DNA of 64,000 nucleotides, from the NCBI RefSeq assembly GCF_000764655.1, contig NZ_JRGL01000118.1, positions 42,781 through 106,780 on the forward strand. The letters are read 5' to 3'. The translations under genes were made by a program, and so were the position numbers. How positions within the stretch are numbered: the first letter of the stretch is position 1; each line of letters starts with the position of its first letter. The notes under the pieces were generated by a model, which saw only the letters and a program-made list of their open reading frames with translations, made no database searches and was not told the origin of the DNA. Of this stretch, positions 62,566-64,000 are shown piece by piece. The DNA is from Aeromonas aquatica (lineage in GTDB: Bacteria; Pseudomonadota; Gammaproteobacteria; Enterobacterales; Aeromonadaceae).

Positions 62566-63843
62566 ATGAGCGTCTACTACACACTCTGCTTCCTGGCAGC
62601 CCTGGCGATCTTCATCGCCTTTGCCAACCAGTATGTGGTGAAGATCCAGACCACCATCGCCATCACGGCAGGATCCATGCTGATCTCCGCCCTGCTGGTG
62701 CTGTTTGGTAAGCTGGGTTGGTTCAATCTGGAACCGCTGGCCGTCGAGACCATGGAGAGCATCGACTTCCAGAACTTCCTGCTGAAGGGGATCCTGGGCT
62801 TCCTGCTGTTCGCCGGCGGACTCGGCATCAATCTGAAGGCCCTGCGCAGTCAGAAGTGGGAGATCACCATCCTCTCCATAGTGGCGACCCTGCTCTCCAC
62901 TTTCCTCATCGGCTATGGCTTCTGGTTCATCGCCAAGCTGCTGGGCTGGGAGCTGCCGTTGGTCTACTGCATGCTGTTCGGTGCACTGATCTCCCCCACC
63001 GACCCCATCGCCGTGCTGGCCATCGTCAAGAAGATGAAGGCGCCACCCCAGATCGCCATCCAGATCGAGGGGGAATCCCTGTTTAACGACGGGGTCGGCC
63101 TGGTGATCTTCGCCACCGTGTTTGCCGTCGCCTTCGGCGGGGTCGAACCGACCTTCGGCAGCGTGGCCGGCCTGTTCTTGCACGAGGCCCTCGGCGGCAT
63201 CCTGTTCGGCGCCGTGCTGGGGCTCATCGCCCACGTGATGATCAGCGCCACCGACGACGGCTCCCTCGAGCTGCTGCTGACGCTCTGCATCCCGACCGCG
63301 GGCTTCGCCTTCGCCAACATGATCGGCGTCTCCGGCGCCCTGGCCATGGTGGTCACCGGCATCATGATCGGCAACTGGACCCGCCAGTCCGGCTTCTCCG
63401 AGCAGAGCCGCCACCACCTGGATCACTTCTGGGAGTTGATGGATCAGTTCCTCAACGCCCTGCTGTTCCTGCTGATCGGCCTGGCACTGGTGCTGCTGGA
63501 TCTGGCCTGGCAAGACTGGATCCTGCTGGTCATCGCGGTGCCGCTCTGCCTGGCCGCCCGCTTCATCAGCGTGTCCCTGCCCTACGTCGCCTTCCGCCGT
63601 TTCCGCAGCTACAACACCTTCTCCATCCGCATCCTGACCTGGGGCGGCCTGCGCGGCGGCCTGGCCATGGCCATGGCACTGGCGCTGCCCTCCGGCGTCA
63701 TGGTGCTGCCGGAGCAGGGTGTCGATCTGCGGGAGGTGATCCTGGTGATGACCTACTCGGTGGTGATGTTCTCCATCGTGGTACAGGGCATGACCATCAC
63801 GCCCATGATCACCGCGGCCAAAAAGGCCAGCGGCAGCTACTAA
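62566..63843 (+). CDS. CPA1-type Na+/H+ antiporter (NhaP-like)
   Basis: 425 residues from ATG 62566. About twelve membrane helices with the CPA1 ion-site motifs LISPTDPIAVLAIV and ESLFNDGVGLVIF, and the late GGLRGGLAMAMALAL. Exchanges Na+ or K+ for protons across the inner membrane. The ribosome site is weak. Followed 26 bases later by an IS element end. Confidence 0.9.
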   Translation: MSVYYTLCFLAALAIFIAFANQYVVKIQTTIAITAGSMLISALLVLFGKLGWFNLEPLAVETMESIDFQNFLLKGILGFLLFAGGLGINLKALRSQKWEITILSIVATLLSTFLIGYGFWFIAKLLGWELPLVYCMLFGALISPTDPIAVLAIVKKMKAPPQIAIQIEGESLFNDGVGLVIFATVFAVAFGGVEPTFGSVAGLFLHEALGGILFGAVLGLIAHVMISATDDGSLELLLTLCIPTAGFAFANMIGVSGALAMVVTGIMIGNWTRQSGFSEQSRHHLDHFWELMDQFLNALLFLLIGLALVLLDLAWQDWILLVIAVPLCLAARFISVSLPYVAFRRFRSYNTFSIRILTWGGLRGGLAMAMALALPSGVMVLPEQGVDLREVILVMTYSVVMFSIVVQGMTITPMITAAKKASGSY

Positions 63844-63869
63844 GCCGAGGGGGAAACCTCATAAGGCGA

Positions 63870-64000
63870 TGTCTAGTCCTGAAATAGGTTTACACATTTT
63901 CGTCTAGCTTCACGTGACTCAGAACCCCCGATGTACCGCATCGGGGGTTCTGTATTTCAATGCCAAGTGAGGTCGCTCCAGGTTGTAAATATCCACCGCC
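63870..64000 (-). mobile_element. End of an IS3-family insertion sequence (cut by window edge)
   Basis: The terminal repeat appears to start TGTCTAGTCCTGAAATAGG at 63870; the transposase 3' end follows inside. The rest of the element lies beyond the window. The target duplication cannot be checked. Confidence 0.75.
63919..63999 (-). CDS. IS3-family transposase, C-terminal fragment
   Basis: 26 residues visible on the minus strand, AVDIYNLERPHLALKYRTPD then AVHRGF and TGA. The YNxxRPHxAL motif is the C-terminal end of IS3-type DDE transposases (OrfB). Confidence 0.85.
   Translation of the reverse strand, partial: AVDIYNLERPHLALKYRTPDAVHRGF

Overview
This 64 kb window looks like chromosomal DNA of a gammaproteobacterium, most likely Aeromonas. 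It is GC-rich, with a few AT-rich patches. It has the gammaproteobacterial block lptM/lysA/dapF/yigA/xerC/yigB beside cyaY, cyaA and hemCDXY, a single-gene ThiD-ThiE fusion, a MetJ-type metA promoter and OmpC-like porins. The genus is inferred from protein content, not from a marker gene.

Layout. 1-6.3 kb: 3' part of an LTA-synthase-like enzyme, an Lrp/AsnC regulator, a dual-specificity phosphatase, metA with a repeat array at its 3' end, a small secreted protein, a CinA-family protein and a YdjM-like hydrolase. 6.5-9.7 kb: an HlyD/ATPase/permease export operon with a remnant of a second permease. 9.9-14.2 kb: a FapA-type protein, yidA, puuD and a small secreted protein. 14.2-20.6 kb: yigB, xerC (with its own 3' array), yigA, dapF, lysA, lptM, then cyaY and an esterase. 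20.6-27.5 kb: cyaA divergent from hemCDXY. 27.6-30.6 kb: a YkgJ-like protein, glpX (third 3' array) and a porin. 30.7-40.2 kb: a methyltransferase, a GNAT, a Fur-type TonB receptor with a PepSY protein, an acyltransferase, ExoD, a diguanylate cyclase and an LpoB-like lipoprotein. 40.4-44.1 kb: an accessory patch with a Vat-like acetyltransferase, two GNATs (one with a damaged 5' end) and AT-rich LysE/LysR genes. 44.3-51.3 kb: thiC-thiDE-thiF-thiS-thiG-thiH behind a TPP riboswitch. 51.3-58.1 kb: an AT-rich arylsulfotransferase-like lipoprotein, two small secreted proteins beside a two-component system, rimK and an oxidoreductase. 58.2-64 kb: metH with a small downstream gene, a Na+/H+ antiporter and the end of an IS3-type element.

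The most unusual signal is a pattern at three unrelated housekeeping genes, metA, xerC and glpX. Each is followed by two or three tandem copies of its own 3' coding end, including the stop codon, with unit lengths of 78, 91 and 106 bp. In all three the copy farthest from the gene is the most diverged but keeps the protein tail open. The export operon shows a mirror case, with an extra copy of a permease 5' end upstream of the intact gene. These may be scars of a recombination or integration process acting at gene ends. A second oddity is an in-frame insertion of two GC-rich palindromes into the start of thiH; the same palindrome family is scattered through the intergenic DNA.

Functional themes are methionine (metA and metH, both with MetJ-box-like sites), lysine/diaminopimelate (lysA, dapF), thiamine, heme and cAMP synthesis, with envelope and transport genes between them.
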